NCBI GenBank assembly: GCA_937974825.1
Contig: CALJVD010000082.1
Span: forward strand, 1 to 6,643
Direction of reading: 5' to 3'
Source: an uncultured Oceanospirillaceae bacterium
GTDB lineage: Bacteria; Pseudomonadota; Gammaproteobacteria; Pseudomonadales; Oceanobacteraceae
DNA: 6,643 nt
Of the stretch, positions 1 through 5,544 are shown in pieces. Both the position numbers and the translations under genes were made by a program. The notes beneath the pieces are model-generated. The model did no database searches. It was not told where the DNA came from and was given only the letters and a program-made list of their open reading frames with translations. Numbering within the stretch: position 1 is the stretch's first letter; the number at the start of each line of letters is the position of its first letter.

Positions 1-29
1 GCTGAAGCAACAATGAATAATGGCTTAAC

Positions 30-58
30 TTGTTAGGTAAGCTATGCAACTATTGAAT
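30..58 (+). promoter_or_regulatory. Candidate sigma-70-like promoter for the HEPN gene
   Basis: TTGTTA at 30-35 and TTGAAT at 53-58 each match the -35 and -10 consensus at four of six positions and are separated by exactly 17 bases. They lie about 27 bases upstream of the start codon at 86. The match is weak and the region is AT-rich, so chance occurrence is quite possible. Nothing else recognisable occurs in bases 1-85; the short open frame ending at base 36 is too short to call as the tail of a gene. Confidence 0.22.
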
Positions 59-85
59 GTAAAGACGTATTGAAAAGGGAATAAC

Positions 86-739
86 ATGACACTGGACTAC
101 AAAAATTTAAAAGAGCGTCAAAGAAAGGAACGTGAAAGCCATCCGGAAAACTCAGCATTAAGAATACACCGATCGTTAAGTTGGCTAGACCGCGCTGAAC
201 AATGCGATGATTTAGACGGTCGTTTTATTTTTCTATGGATTGCGTTTAATGCTGCCTACGCCAATGAGCTGGGTGAAATAACAGTTTCAGAAAGTGAGTT
301 GTTTGATAACTTCTTAGCTAGGCTGATTGATCTTGATAACAATAACCGTCTTTATTCCATAGTGTGGCAACGTTATCCTAACGCCATCAGAGTGCTGTTA
401 GATAACAAGTTTATCTTCCAGCCATTCTGGAATTACCATAATGGTTATCCTGGTTATGAAAACTGGGAGCAGATGTTTAAACAAAGTAAAGCAGCCGTGC
501 ATAGAGCGTTAGCCGACAACGACACCGCCACTGTGCTTAGCATTGTCTTTAAGCGGCTGTATACCTTACGCAATCAGATAGTTCATGGTGGTTCTACCTA
601 TAACAGCCAAGCTAACCGTGACCAAATGCGCGATGCCGTTAGTATTCTGGGTGATTTTGTTCCAGCTATTATAGAAATTATGCTTGATAACGCTGAAAGT
701 TATTGGGGTGAAGCGTGCTACCCTGTGGTCAACGAATAA
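86..739 (+). CDS. HEPN-domain protein, possible RNase/toxin-type, 217 aa
   Basis: This appears to be a stand-alone HEPN-fold protein, probably cytoplasmic because no signal peptide or membrane segment is visible. The key signal is LRNQIVHGG near residues 161-169. R162-N163-x3-H167 is the R-x4-H motif, usually preceded by a helix, that forms the active site of HEPN ribonucleases when two subunits dimerise. Upstream, LDRAEQCDDLDGRFIFLWIAFNAAYA (about residues 34-59, here given as a landmark only) has the WIAFNAAY signature typical of the first long helix in Apea-like or related HEPN proteins. The N-terminal 25 residues are highly charged. AGGGA at 76-80 lies five bases before the ATG and supports this start. 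No nucleotidyltransferase (MNT) or other antitoxin partner follows, and the upstream side is cut off. HEPN membership is well supported by motif; RNase activity, defence or toxin function is inference. It could equally be a housekeeping or scaffold HEPN protein. Confidence 0.72.
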   Translation: MTLDYKNLKERQRKERESHPENSALRIHRSLSWLDRAEQCDDLDGRFIFLWIAFNAAYANELGEITVSESELFDNFLARLIDLDNNNRLYSIVWQRYPNAIRVLLDNKFIFQPFWNYHNGYPGYENWEQMFKQSKAAVHRALADNDTATVLSIVFKRLYTLRNQIVHGGSTYNSQANRDQMRDAVSILGDFVPAIIEIMLDNAESYWGEACYPVVNE

Positions 740-760
740 AGTAGTTCGTAAAAGCCTTTG

Positions 761-789
761 TTGAAGCGATAGGGTTGGGTTCCTAAACT
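761..789 (+). promoter_or_regulatory. Candidate sigma-70-like promoter for the TlpA-like gene
   Basis: TTGAAG at 761-766 and TAAACT at 784-789 are spaced by 17 bases and each match consensus at four of six positions. The placement, about 50 bases before the TTG start at 845, is sensible and would let this gene be transcribed separately from the HEPN gene. Moderate to low confidence from sequence alone. Confidence 0.33.
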
Positions 790-844
790 ATTTCTTACTA
801 ACCCCCTCTAACGCTCTCATTACATCATTGTTTAGGGGTATCAC

Positions 845-1681
845 TTGTTAAGTTTCTCTCTCGGCCCTCTGGGTGTTTCTACTGAATTAGCCATTATTTA
901 CTTTGCTATTCTTATGGCTTGGCTGGTGGGGTGGTTAGCATCACGCAAGCGGGGTGTTAATCCTGAGTCGGCATTGTTTAATATTTTATTGGTCGGCTTA
1001 GTGAGTGCGCGTGTCGCTTTTGTTGCCTGGTACTTTAACGATTACAGCGTCAACTTTGTACGCACTATTGATATCCGAGATGGCGGATTTATGCCTATTG
1101 CCGGCTTTATCGGTGGCGCTCTTATGCTGGCTTATTATTTATGGAAAAAGCCGCAGTTACGACATGGCTTAGGTGTTGGAATTGGAGTAGGGGTGGTTGT
1201 TGCTGCGTTAGGATTGATGGCTGTTAATGGCTTTAAAAAAACGTTAAGCATGCCAGATGCCGCTTTGCAAAATATGCAGGGGGCACCTTTAACGTTAGAA
1301 CATTATAAAGGGAAACCCGTTGTTGTTAATTTATGGGCCACTTGGTGTCCACCTTGCCGACGTGAGATGCCCGTTTTAGAAGATGCACAAAAAGCCAATA
1401 CCGATGTTCACTTTGTGTTTGTTAACCAAGGAGAAGACAGCGCCGAGGTGCAGCACTTTTTACAGCAGCATAATTTGAATTTAGATAACGTGTTAATGGA
1501 TTTAGCCGGTGCCGTAGGGCATGCAGTGTCATCGAGAGCATTACCCACCACCTTGTTTTATGATGAAAATGGCATGCTGGTAAATAGCCATTTAGGAGAG
1601 CTGTCGCCGGCCAGCCTAAAGCATGGTTTAAGACGCTTTGAAAAAGATGCTGTCGTAATAGAAAGTACAGAGTCAGAATAG
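845..1681 (+). CDS. TlpA-family membrane-anchored thioredoxin-like protein with Lgt-like N-terminal domain, 278 aa
   Basis: This is a predicted inner-membrane protein with a periplasmic thioredoxin-fold domain. Four hydrophobic segments occur at about residues 12-32, 45-64, 83-100 and 109-129. They are followed by a TlpA/ResA-type domain from about 136 to 265. Its redox motif is WATWCPPC (C168 and C171), and the cis-proline is P234 in ALPTT. TlpA-like proteins reduce or exchange disulfides of secreted proteins, often during cytochrome c or copper-site assembly; the substrate here is unknown. The membrane half carries RDGGFMPIAGFIGG (about 78-91), which resembles the GG-x-SFHGG-x-xG stretch of prolipoprotein diacylglyceryl transferase. 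The catalytic-type histidine is not there and the protein is too short to hold a full Lgt, so transferase activity is unlikely. The start is TTG at 845, chosen because AGGGG at 834-838 sits six bases upstream and no better start is in frame. The gene ends 80 bases before pgm, so co-transcription is possible. Confidence 0.85.
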   Translation: MLSFSLGPLGVSTELAIIYFAILMAWLVGWLASRKRGVNPESALFNILLVGLVSARVAFVAWYFNDYSVNFVRTIDIRDGGFMPIAGFIGGALMLAYYLWKKPQLRHGLGVGIGVGVVVAALGLMAVNGFKKTLSMPDAALQNMQGAPLTLEHYKGKPVVVNLWATWCPPCRREMPVLEDAQKANTDVHFVFVNQGEDSAEVQHFLQQHNLNLDNVLMDLAGAVGHAVSSRALPTTLFYDENGMLVNSHLGELSPASLKHGLRRFEKDAVVIESTESE

Positions 1682-1713
1682 AGATACGGCATTTTGTGAG
1701 TCGTTTGCACGCT

Positions 1714-1744
1714 GCAATTCGGCTACAATTGCCGTTTGTTTTTT
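1714..1744 (+). terminator. Weak intrinsic terminator candidate after the TlpA-like gene
   Basis: GCAATT at 1714-1719 and AATTGC at 1727-1732 form a 6-bp stem around a 7-base loop. A T-rich run with one G (1735-1744) follows after two bases. The stem has only two G-C pairs, so termination would be partial at best. The structure overlaps a TACAAT -10-like element at 1724-1729, so it may be fortuitous. Confidence 0.28.
1724..1729 (+). promoter_or_regulatory. Possible -10 element for pgm
   Basis: TACAAT matches the TATAAT consensus at five of six positions and lies about 35 bases upstream of the pgm start. No convincing -35 element is present at 16-18 bases upstream (the best hexamer there, TCGTTT, is poor), and there is no TG extension. 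It may mark a weak or activator-dependent promoter, or mean nothing. Confidence 0.25.
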
Positions 1745-1764
1745 AATGGATTAGGAGTGTTGTG

Positions 1765-3345
1765 GTGCAGCCTTTATTGAATGCGTTTTATGAGTTACAG
1801 CCACAGGTAGTTAAAGCAGAACAGAAGGTGTCATTTGGTACTTCTGGTCACAGAGGCAGTTCGTTAAAGGTTTCATTTAATGAATGGCATATCTTAGCCA
1901 TTGCACAGGCTGTGGCGGATTATCGCGCACAGGCCAATATTACAGGGCCTCTTTTTTTAGGGTTAGACACCCATGCGCTATCACGCCCTGCTTGGGAAGT
2001 GTGTTTGCAGGTATTGATTGCCAATGGCGTCGATGTACGCATAGCGACCAACAATGAAATAACCGCCACTCCTTTAATTAGCCGTGCCATCTTATCGTTT
2101 AATGCACAACTTACTAAGGTCAACGCTCAGGCCGATGGTATCGTTATTACGCCCTCGCATAATCCACCAGAAGACGGTGGCATTAAATACAATACGCCCG
2201 ACGGTGGCCCTGCCGCAGAGCAAGCAACAGGCTGGATAGAGCAGCGTGCGAATGAATATTTAGCCAATAAGTGTGCCGATGTTAAACGCATAGCGTTAGA
2301 TGATGCGTTAGCCGCTGCTCAAGAATACGACTATGTTTCTGAATACCTGGCTGAATTAGGTCAGGTTATTAACTTGGAAGCCATTAAAAATTCTGGGTTA
2401 CAACTGGGTGCCGATCCTATGGGTGGCACTGGTTTGCCTGTGTGGCAAGCACTCGCTAAGCAAGGCTTAAACATCAAAGTAGTCAACACTCAGATTGATC
2501 CAAGTTTTGCGTTTATGCCGCTCGACCATGATGGTCGTATTCGCATGGATTGCTCTAGTCCTGATGCAATGGCAAACCTATTAAATATTCGTGATCAATT
2601 CGATTTGTCGTTTGCCAACGACCCAGACGCAGACCGTCATGGCATTATTGATAGTGCCGGTTTAATGAACCCTAACCATTATTTGTGTGTTGCGGTCGAT
2701 TACTTATTAAAACATCGTTCACAGTGGTCAGAGCAATTGGCTATTGGTAAAACCTTAGTTACTTCTTCGCTAATGGACAGAGTCGTTGCCGACAATGAGC
2801 GCGCTTTGTACGAAGTACCGGTTGGTTTTAAATGGTTTGTGGAAGGTTTGCATCAAGGAAAGTTAGCGTTTGGCGGTGAAGAAAGTGCCGGCGCAAGTTT
2901 CTTAACCCTAGACGGAAAGCCATGGAGTACCGATAAAGATGGCATAATACTGTGTTTGTTAGCGGCAGAAATTACAGCCGTTACTGGTTTGAAACCCTCT
3001 GAATACTACGCCCAACTGACTAAAAAATTAGGTGCGCCGTTCTATAAGCGTGTTGATGCACCAGCAACGGTTGAGCAAAAAGCAGCGTTTAAAAAATTAA
3101 ATGCTCAAAGTATCACCACATCCGAGCTTGCAGGAGAGTCTATTGTTGCAGTTCATACAGAAGCGCCCGGTAATAAAGCGTCTATTGGTGGTATTAAAGT
3201 GGCAACTAAGAATGGTTGGTTTGCAGCCAGACCGAGTGGTACTGAAGCGATTTATAAAATCTATGCAGAAAGCTTTAACAGTGACGCACACCTGCAATCA
3301 TTGATCGAAGAAGCACAAAAGCTATTGTCTAACGTCCTTGTATAA
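1765..3345 (+). CDS. pgm: Phosphoglucomutase (alpha-D-glucose phosphate-specific), about 526 aa
   Basis: Cytoplasmic alpha-D-phosphohexomutase that interconverts glucose 1-phosphate and glucose 6-phosphate, linking glycolysis to glycogen, UDP-glucose and envelope polysaccharide synthesis. All four family signatures are present, numbering from the GTG at 1765. The phosphoserine loop is TPSHNPPEDGG, with catalytic Ser131. The metal-binding loop is DPDADRHG (Asp286, Asp288, Asp290). The sugar-binding loop is GGEESAG (370-376). The phosphate-binding loop is RPSGTE (489-494). Similarity to E. coli Pgm runs along the whole chain (FGTSGHRGS, GPLFLGLDTHALS, EVPVGFKWFV). The N-terminus is roughly 19-20 residues shorter than the 546-residue E. 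coli enzyme, before the conserved part begins. Two in-frame GTG codons (1762, 1765) follow AGGAG at 1753-1757; 1765 has the better spacing of seven bases, but 1762 is possible. The gene ends at a strong hairpin terminator. Confidence 0.96.
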   Translation: MQPLLNAFYELQPQVVKAEQKVSFGTSGHRGSSLKVSFNEWHILAIAQAVADYRAQANITGPLFLGLDTHALSRPAWEVCLQVLIANGVDVRIATNNEITATPLISRAILSFNAQLTKVNAQADGIVITPSHNPPEDGGIKYNTPDGGPAAEQATGWIEQRANEYLANKCADVKRIALDDALAAAQEYDYVSEYLAELGQVINLEAIKNSGLQLGADPMGGTGLPVWQALAKQGLNIKVVNTQIDPSFAFMPLDHDGRIRMDCSSPDAMANLLNIRDQFDLSFANDPDADRHGIIDSAGLMNPNHYLCVAVDYLLKHRSQWSEQLAIGKTLVTSSLMDRVVADNERALYEVPVGFKWFVEGLHQGKLAFGGEESAGASFLTLDGKPWSTDKDGIILCLLAAEITAVTGLKPSEYYAQLTKKLGAPFYKRVDAPATVEQKAAFKKLNAQSITTSELAGESIVAVHTEAPGNKASIGGIKVATKNGWFAARPSGTEAIYKIYAESFNSDAHLQSLIEEAQKLLSNVLV

Positions 3346-3372
3346 GGGCGCACTGATAGAATAAAACCCAAT

Positions 3373-3403
3373 AAAAAAACCACCCAGTAGGGTGGTTTTT
3401 TTT
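3373..3403. terminator. Bidirectional Rho-independent terminator between pgm and the cytochrome c gene
   Basis: ACCACCC at 3379-3385 and GGGTGGT at 3390-3396 form a perfect 7-bp GC-rich stem closed by the tetraloop AGTA. Seven A residues (3373-3379) precede it and eight T residues (3396-3403) follow, so the structure gives a hairpin plus U-tract when read from either strand. It lies 33 bases after the pgm stop and 17 bases beyond the stop of the convergent cytochrome gene, the right place to end both transcripts. Confidence 0.93.
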
Positions 3404-3419
3404 GAACTAAAGCTAAAGC

Positions 3420-3734
3420 TTACTTGTGGCTTAAAATCCACTCAGCTAGAGTTTTAGCTTCTTCTTCAGTTACAGGGTTTGGTGGCATAGGAATTGGACC
3501 CCATACACCGCTGCTGCCGTCTTTAATATGAGAAGCAAGAGTTTCTACAGCGCCATCTTGTCCAGCATACTTTTCAGCTACTTGAGTTAATGATGGGCCA
3601 ACGACTTTCATATCAACTTGGTGACAAGCAGCACAAGGCTTTGATTTGAAAAGCTCTTCGCCGGAAGCGGCATTAGCAGTTTGGAAAGCAGCTAATGCGG
3701 CAACTCCAACTAAGGGTAATAACAGTTTTTTCAT
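3420..3734 (-). CDS. Periplasmic cytochrome c-551-type class I monoheme cytochrome, 104 aa
   Basis: Small soluble electron carrier exported to the periplasm. Residues 1-22 are a Sec signal peptide (MKK, hydrophobic core, ANA-A cleavage site), leaving a mature protein of about 82 residues, the usual size of cytochrome c-551. Heme is attached at CAACH (C34, C37, with H38 as axial ligand). Met83 in GVWGPIPMPPN is the expected second ligand, and that block is characteristic of the Pseudomonas/Azotobacter c-551 group (NirM in Pseudomonas). Family members give electrons to cd1 nitrite reductase, cytochrome c peroxidase or terminal oxidases; which one applies here cannot be read from the window, so no symbol is given. 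The start is fixed by GAGGA (complement of 3741-3745) six bases before the ATG. It lies 117 bases downstream of ubiT on the same strand, with no convincing terminator between, so read-through from ubiT is possible in addition to its own promoter. Confidence 0.94.
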   Translation of the reverse strand: MKKLLLPLVGVAALAAFQTANAASGEELFKSKPCAACHQVDMKVVGPSLTQVAEKYAGQDGAVETLASHIKDGSSGVWGPIPMPPNPVTEEEAKTLAEWILSHK

Positions 3735-3758
3735 AGTCTATCCTCAAGTTTCAGAGAA

Positions 3759-3771
3759 GATTCAAAGAATC
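3759..3771 (-). repeat. Small inverted repeat in the 5' leader of the cytochrome c gene
   Basis: GATTC-AAA-GAATC is a perfect 5-bp inverted repeat with a 3-base spacer, 25 to 37 bases upstream of the cytochrome start codon and just beyond its ribosome binding site. In the mRNA it could form a short AT-rich hairpin. It is too small to call a regulatory element with any assurance. Confidence 0.25.
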
Positions 3772-3794
3772 CATTTTTCTATATTCTTAACCCT

Positions 3795-3823
3795 ATTTAA
3801 GTACATCTAGCATAAGATGTCTA
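3795..3823 (-). promoter_or_regulatory. Candidate promoter for the cytochrome c gene
   Basis: Reading the minus strand, TAGACA (complement of 3818-3823, five of six to the -35 consensus) and TTAAAT (complement of 3795-3800, four of six to the -10) are exactly 17 bases apart. They lie about 60 bases upstream of the cytochrome ATG. The spacer holds the inverted repeat ACATCT-N6-AGATGT (3803-3820), which could be an operator. I saw no FNR/ANR consensus box here. Confidence 0.4.
3803..3820. repeat. Inverted repeat inside the cytochrome c promoter spacer
   Basis: ACATCT at 3803-3808 and AGATGT at 3815-3820 are perfect reverse complements with a 6-base gap, giving an 18-base dyad of the size typical for a dimeric DNA-binding protein. 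Its place between the candidate -35 and -10 of the cytochrome gene would suit a repressor or a MerR-type regulator. No known regulator consensus is recognised. Confidence 0.35.
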
Positions 3824-3851
3824 TGAAATAGTTAAACCAAAACAGTCTGTC

Positions 3852-4361
3852 TTACAGTCGCTTTTCAGCAGTTTGTGGCTGCCGAGACGCCTTATGAATC
3901 TGCGTTAACAAATGCATGATTGGTTTAGGAATACGTTGTGTTAAATCAATGGTATCAATCATGTTTTTAATATAAAGCCCTAACTCTGTATCGCCTGTAA
4001 TTAATAATTTACGACGAAAAAATAAAGTGTCGGGGTCTACCTCACCATGTAAAATTTTAAGCATTGATTCCTGATCGCTTTTTAGCGTCGCATCCCCTGG
4101 TCTGCCCGGCACAGTCACTACCAGTTTTTGGTTGATTAGGGTGAAGCTAAAATCAAACTTTAAATCTGTAATTTCAACACGAGCCATCTGACCTTTAAGA
4201 AAGTCTAACTCGTTTTGTTGGCGTTCTTTTTTCAACAGGTGGTTAATTCCTGTATTTAAAAATAACTCCATAACCGGTGTAGATGTAAAGCGAATAAGCG
4301 TTGCCGGAACCTGTGGCAGCTTAGCGTTAATACGGCTATGCAAGTGGGTTAAAACAGACAT
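3852..4361 (-). CDS. ubiT: UbiT, SCP2-domain accessory factor of O2-independent ubiquinone synthesis, about 169 aa
   Basis: UbiT is an SCP2-like lipid-binding accessory protein needed, with UbiU and UbiV, for ubiquinone synthesis without oxygen; it is thought to bind the hydrophobic quinone precursors. The sequence tracks E. coli UbiT (YhbT). The strongest block is DPDTLFFRRKLLITGDTELG, followed by LYIKNMIDTIDL, in the last third, which is almost identical between the two. Upstream is the ELDFLKGQMARVEITDLK region at the start of the SCP2 beta-sheet. The length fits the 174-residue E. coli protein. An ATG 12 bases further upstream (4373) is in frame, but no ribosome binding site precedes it. 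The ATG ending at 4361 has GGTGA five bases upstream and is preferred. The gene is divergent from ubiUV across about 185 bases, and the cytochrome c-551 gene follows it on the same strand. Confidence 0.93.
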   Translation of the reverse strand: MSVLTHLHSRINAKLPQVPATLIRFTSTPVMELFLNTGINHLLKKERQQNELDFLKGQMARVEITDLKFDFSFTLINQKLVVTVPGRPGDATLKSDQESMLKILHGEVDPDTLFFRRKLLITGDTELGLYIKNMIDTIDLTQRIPKPIMHLLTQIHKASRQPQTAEKRL

Positions 4362-4372
4362 CAAAGTCACCA

Positions 4373-4386
4373 TTGATCGATTACAA
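4373..4386. promoter_or_regulatory. FNR/ANR-like box candidate between ubiT and ubiU
   Basis: TTGAT-CGAT-TACAA matches the FNR/ANR consensus TTGAT-N4-ATCAA at eight of ten specified bases, with one perfect half-site. Its centre (4379.5) is 41.5 bases before a hypothetical start at 4421 that would use the -10-like TATCAC at 4409-4414, which is the class II activator geometry for ubiUV transcription. FNR control of ubiUV is known in E. coli. The second half-site is imperfect and the transcription start is guessed, so this is a candidate only. It also lies just upstream of the ubiT start codon. Confidence 0.4.
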
Positions 4387-4394
4387 GCTAAGGG

Positions 4395-4410
4395 TATAGC
4401 GATCGCTTTA
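4395..4410. repeat. Near-perfect 16-bp palindrome in the ubiT-ubiU control region
   Basis: TATAGCGATCGCTTTA is palindromic except for one mismatched pair; the central ten bases AGCGATCGCT are a perfect palindrome with a GATC core. It covers the position where a ubiT -10 (TATACC on the minus strand, complement of 4393-4398) could lie, and is in the upstream region of ubiU. It does not match the FNR, NarL or NsrR consensus as I know them. It is a plausible operator for an unidentified dimeric regulator, but a short palindrome can arise by chance. Confidence 0.35.
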
Positions 4411-4546
4411 TCACCGCAAATCTCTTTGTGGGTATATGAATTTTACTCATTTCGTGGCTTATCAATTTAAGAATGGATTTTATAGCATAAGCGCGCTCTT
4501 TAAATACCCATCCATCCATCACCACTTAGTGTGTCAGGATAAAATT

Positions 4547-5542
4547 ATGGAACTCTTATGCCCAGCGGGAAGTATGCCTGCCTTGAAAGCCGCCATCGAT
4601 AACGGTGCAGATGCCGTTTATGTGGGGCTAAAAGATGATACCAACGCGCGCCATTTTGCTGGTTTAAACCTAGGCGATAGCGGTCTCAAAGACGCGGTGA
4701 GTTACGCTCACCGACATCAACGAAAGATTCATGTTGCTATTAATACCTTTGCTCACCCAGACGGTTGGGAGCGTTGGAAGAATGCGGTTGATTTAGCGGT
4801 TGAGTGTGGCGTTGATGTGTTGATTATTGCCGATCTCTCTTTATTGGCGTACGTCCACGATCAATACCCTCATATGGAAGTGCATTTATCGGTACAAGCG
4901 TCGGCGACTAATCCCGCCGCCATTGATTACTACCGCCAGTTTGGAGTGTCTCGAGTGGTGTTGCCGCGTGTGTTGTCTATGGCACAAGTACGTTCCTTAG
5001 CACGTATGTGCGATATGCCGTTAGAAGTGTTCGCATTTGGTAGCTTATGCATTATGGCCGAAGGACGTTGTTATTTAAGTTCGTATATGACCGGAGAGTC
5101 ACCCAATACGGCAGGTGCCTGCTCGCCTGCAGCCTATGTGCGTTGGGAAGAAAAAGACGATGGCGTACTGGAATCTCGATTAAACGATGTTGTGATAGAC
5201 CGTTTTGCGGAAGACGAAAACGCGGGCTACCCCACTCTGTGTAAAGGCCGTTTTCATGTGGGTGATGATCTTTATCATGTGCTAGAAGAGCCCACCAGTT
5301 TAAATACCTTAGAGCTGTTACCAGAACTACATAAGGAAGGCATTGCTTCTTTAAAAATTGAAGGGCGTCAGCGTAGCCCTGCCTATGTGTCCAGTATTAC
5401 TAAAGTATGGCGACAAGCCATTGATGCAGTAATGGAAAACCCTAACGACTTTTTGGTGAAAGACGAATGGAATAGGGTGTTAGGTTCTTTATCGGAAGGC
5501 AGTCAAACGACTTTGGGTGCCTACCATCGTAAGTGGAAATAA
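4547..5542 (+). CDS. ubiU: UbiU, 4Fe-4S peptidase-U32-family subunit of O2-independent ubiquinone hydroxylase, 331 aa
   Basis: UbiU pairs with UbiV to hydroxylate the ubiquinone ring precursors without O2, supplying quinone to anaerobic respiration. It is a peptidase U32 family member, but known UbiU is not regarded as a protease. The chain closely follows E. coli UbiU (YhbU) from MELLCPAGSMPALKAAIDNG through LKDDTNARHFAGLN and EVFAFGSLCIM to the terminal TTLGAYHRKW. Its 331 residues equal the E. coli length. The four cluster cysteines are C168, C175, C192 and C232, matching E. coli C169, C176, C193 and C232. The open frame extends upstream to an ATG at 4436, but those 37 residues have no counterpart in the family. 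The ATG at 4547 has AGGA (4536-4539) seven bases upstream, so it is the correct start. The stop is two bases before ubiV, giving a tight ubiUV operon. Confidence 0.97.
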   Translation: MELLCPAGSMPALKAAIDNGADAVYVGLKDDTNARHFAGLNLGDSGLKDAVSYAHRHQRKIHVAINTFAHPDGWERWKNAVDLAVECGVDVLIIADLSLLAYVHDQYPHMEVHLSVQASATNPAAIDYYRQFGVSRVVLPRVLSMAQVRSLARMCDMPLEVFAFGSLCIMAEGRCYLSSYMTGESPNTAGACSPAAYVRWEEKDDGVLESRLNDVVIDRFAEDENAGYPTLCKGRFHVGDDLYHVLEEPTSLNTLELLPELHKEGIASLKIEGRQRSPAYVSSITKVWRQAIDAVMENPNDFLVKDEWNRVLGSLSEGSQTTLGAYHRKWK

Positions 5543-5544
5543 TT

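Noticed and set aside
32..780. Integron cassette around the HEPN gene: GTTAGGT at 32-38 (after GGCTTAACT, like the right end of some attC sites) and GTTGGGT at 774-780
   Set aside because: The GTTRRRY core is degenerate and common by chance. No matching RYYYAAC left end or paired attC arms are seen in the 41 bases after the gene, and the spacing at the left site is wrong for a standard attC.
1920..2123. Minus-strand open frame inside pgm
   Set aside because: It lies entirely opposite conserved pgm coding sequence and encodes nothing recognisable; a shadow frame.
3097..3304. Two overlapping open frames, one on each strand, inside the 3' part of pgm
   Set aside because: Both are out of frame with the conserved RPSGTE-containing region of pgm and have no recognisable domain or ribosome binding site.
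3759..3780. GATTC-AAA-GAATC followed by a T-run read on the plus strand as a terminator
   Set aside because: The stem is only five mostly A-T pairs and no plus-strand gene ends here; the region is the leader of the minus-strand cytochrome gene.
3842..3850. ACAGTCTGT palindrome just after the ubiT stop as a terminator
   Set aside because: Four-base arms around a single base cannot form a stable hairpin, and no proper T-run follows.
4362..4373. Upstream ATG adding four residues to UbiT
   Set aside because: No Shine-Dalgarno precedes it on the minus strand, while the ATG ending at 4361 has GGTGA at proper spacing. The longer form cannot be excluded but is less likely.
4436..4546. 37-residue N-terminal extension of UbiU from an upstream in-frame ATG
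   Set aside because: The extension has no counterpart in E. coli UbiU, and the ATG at 4547 has a good ribosome binding site and gives exactly the family length.
5047..5244. Plus-strand open frame inside ubiU
   Set aside because: It overlaps the Fe-S cysteine region of ubiU in another frame, and its product is cysteine- and arginine-rich only as a by-product of codon shift.
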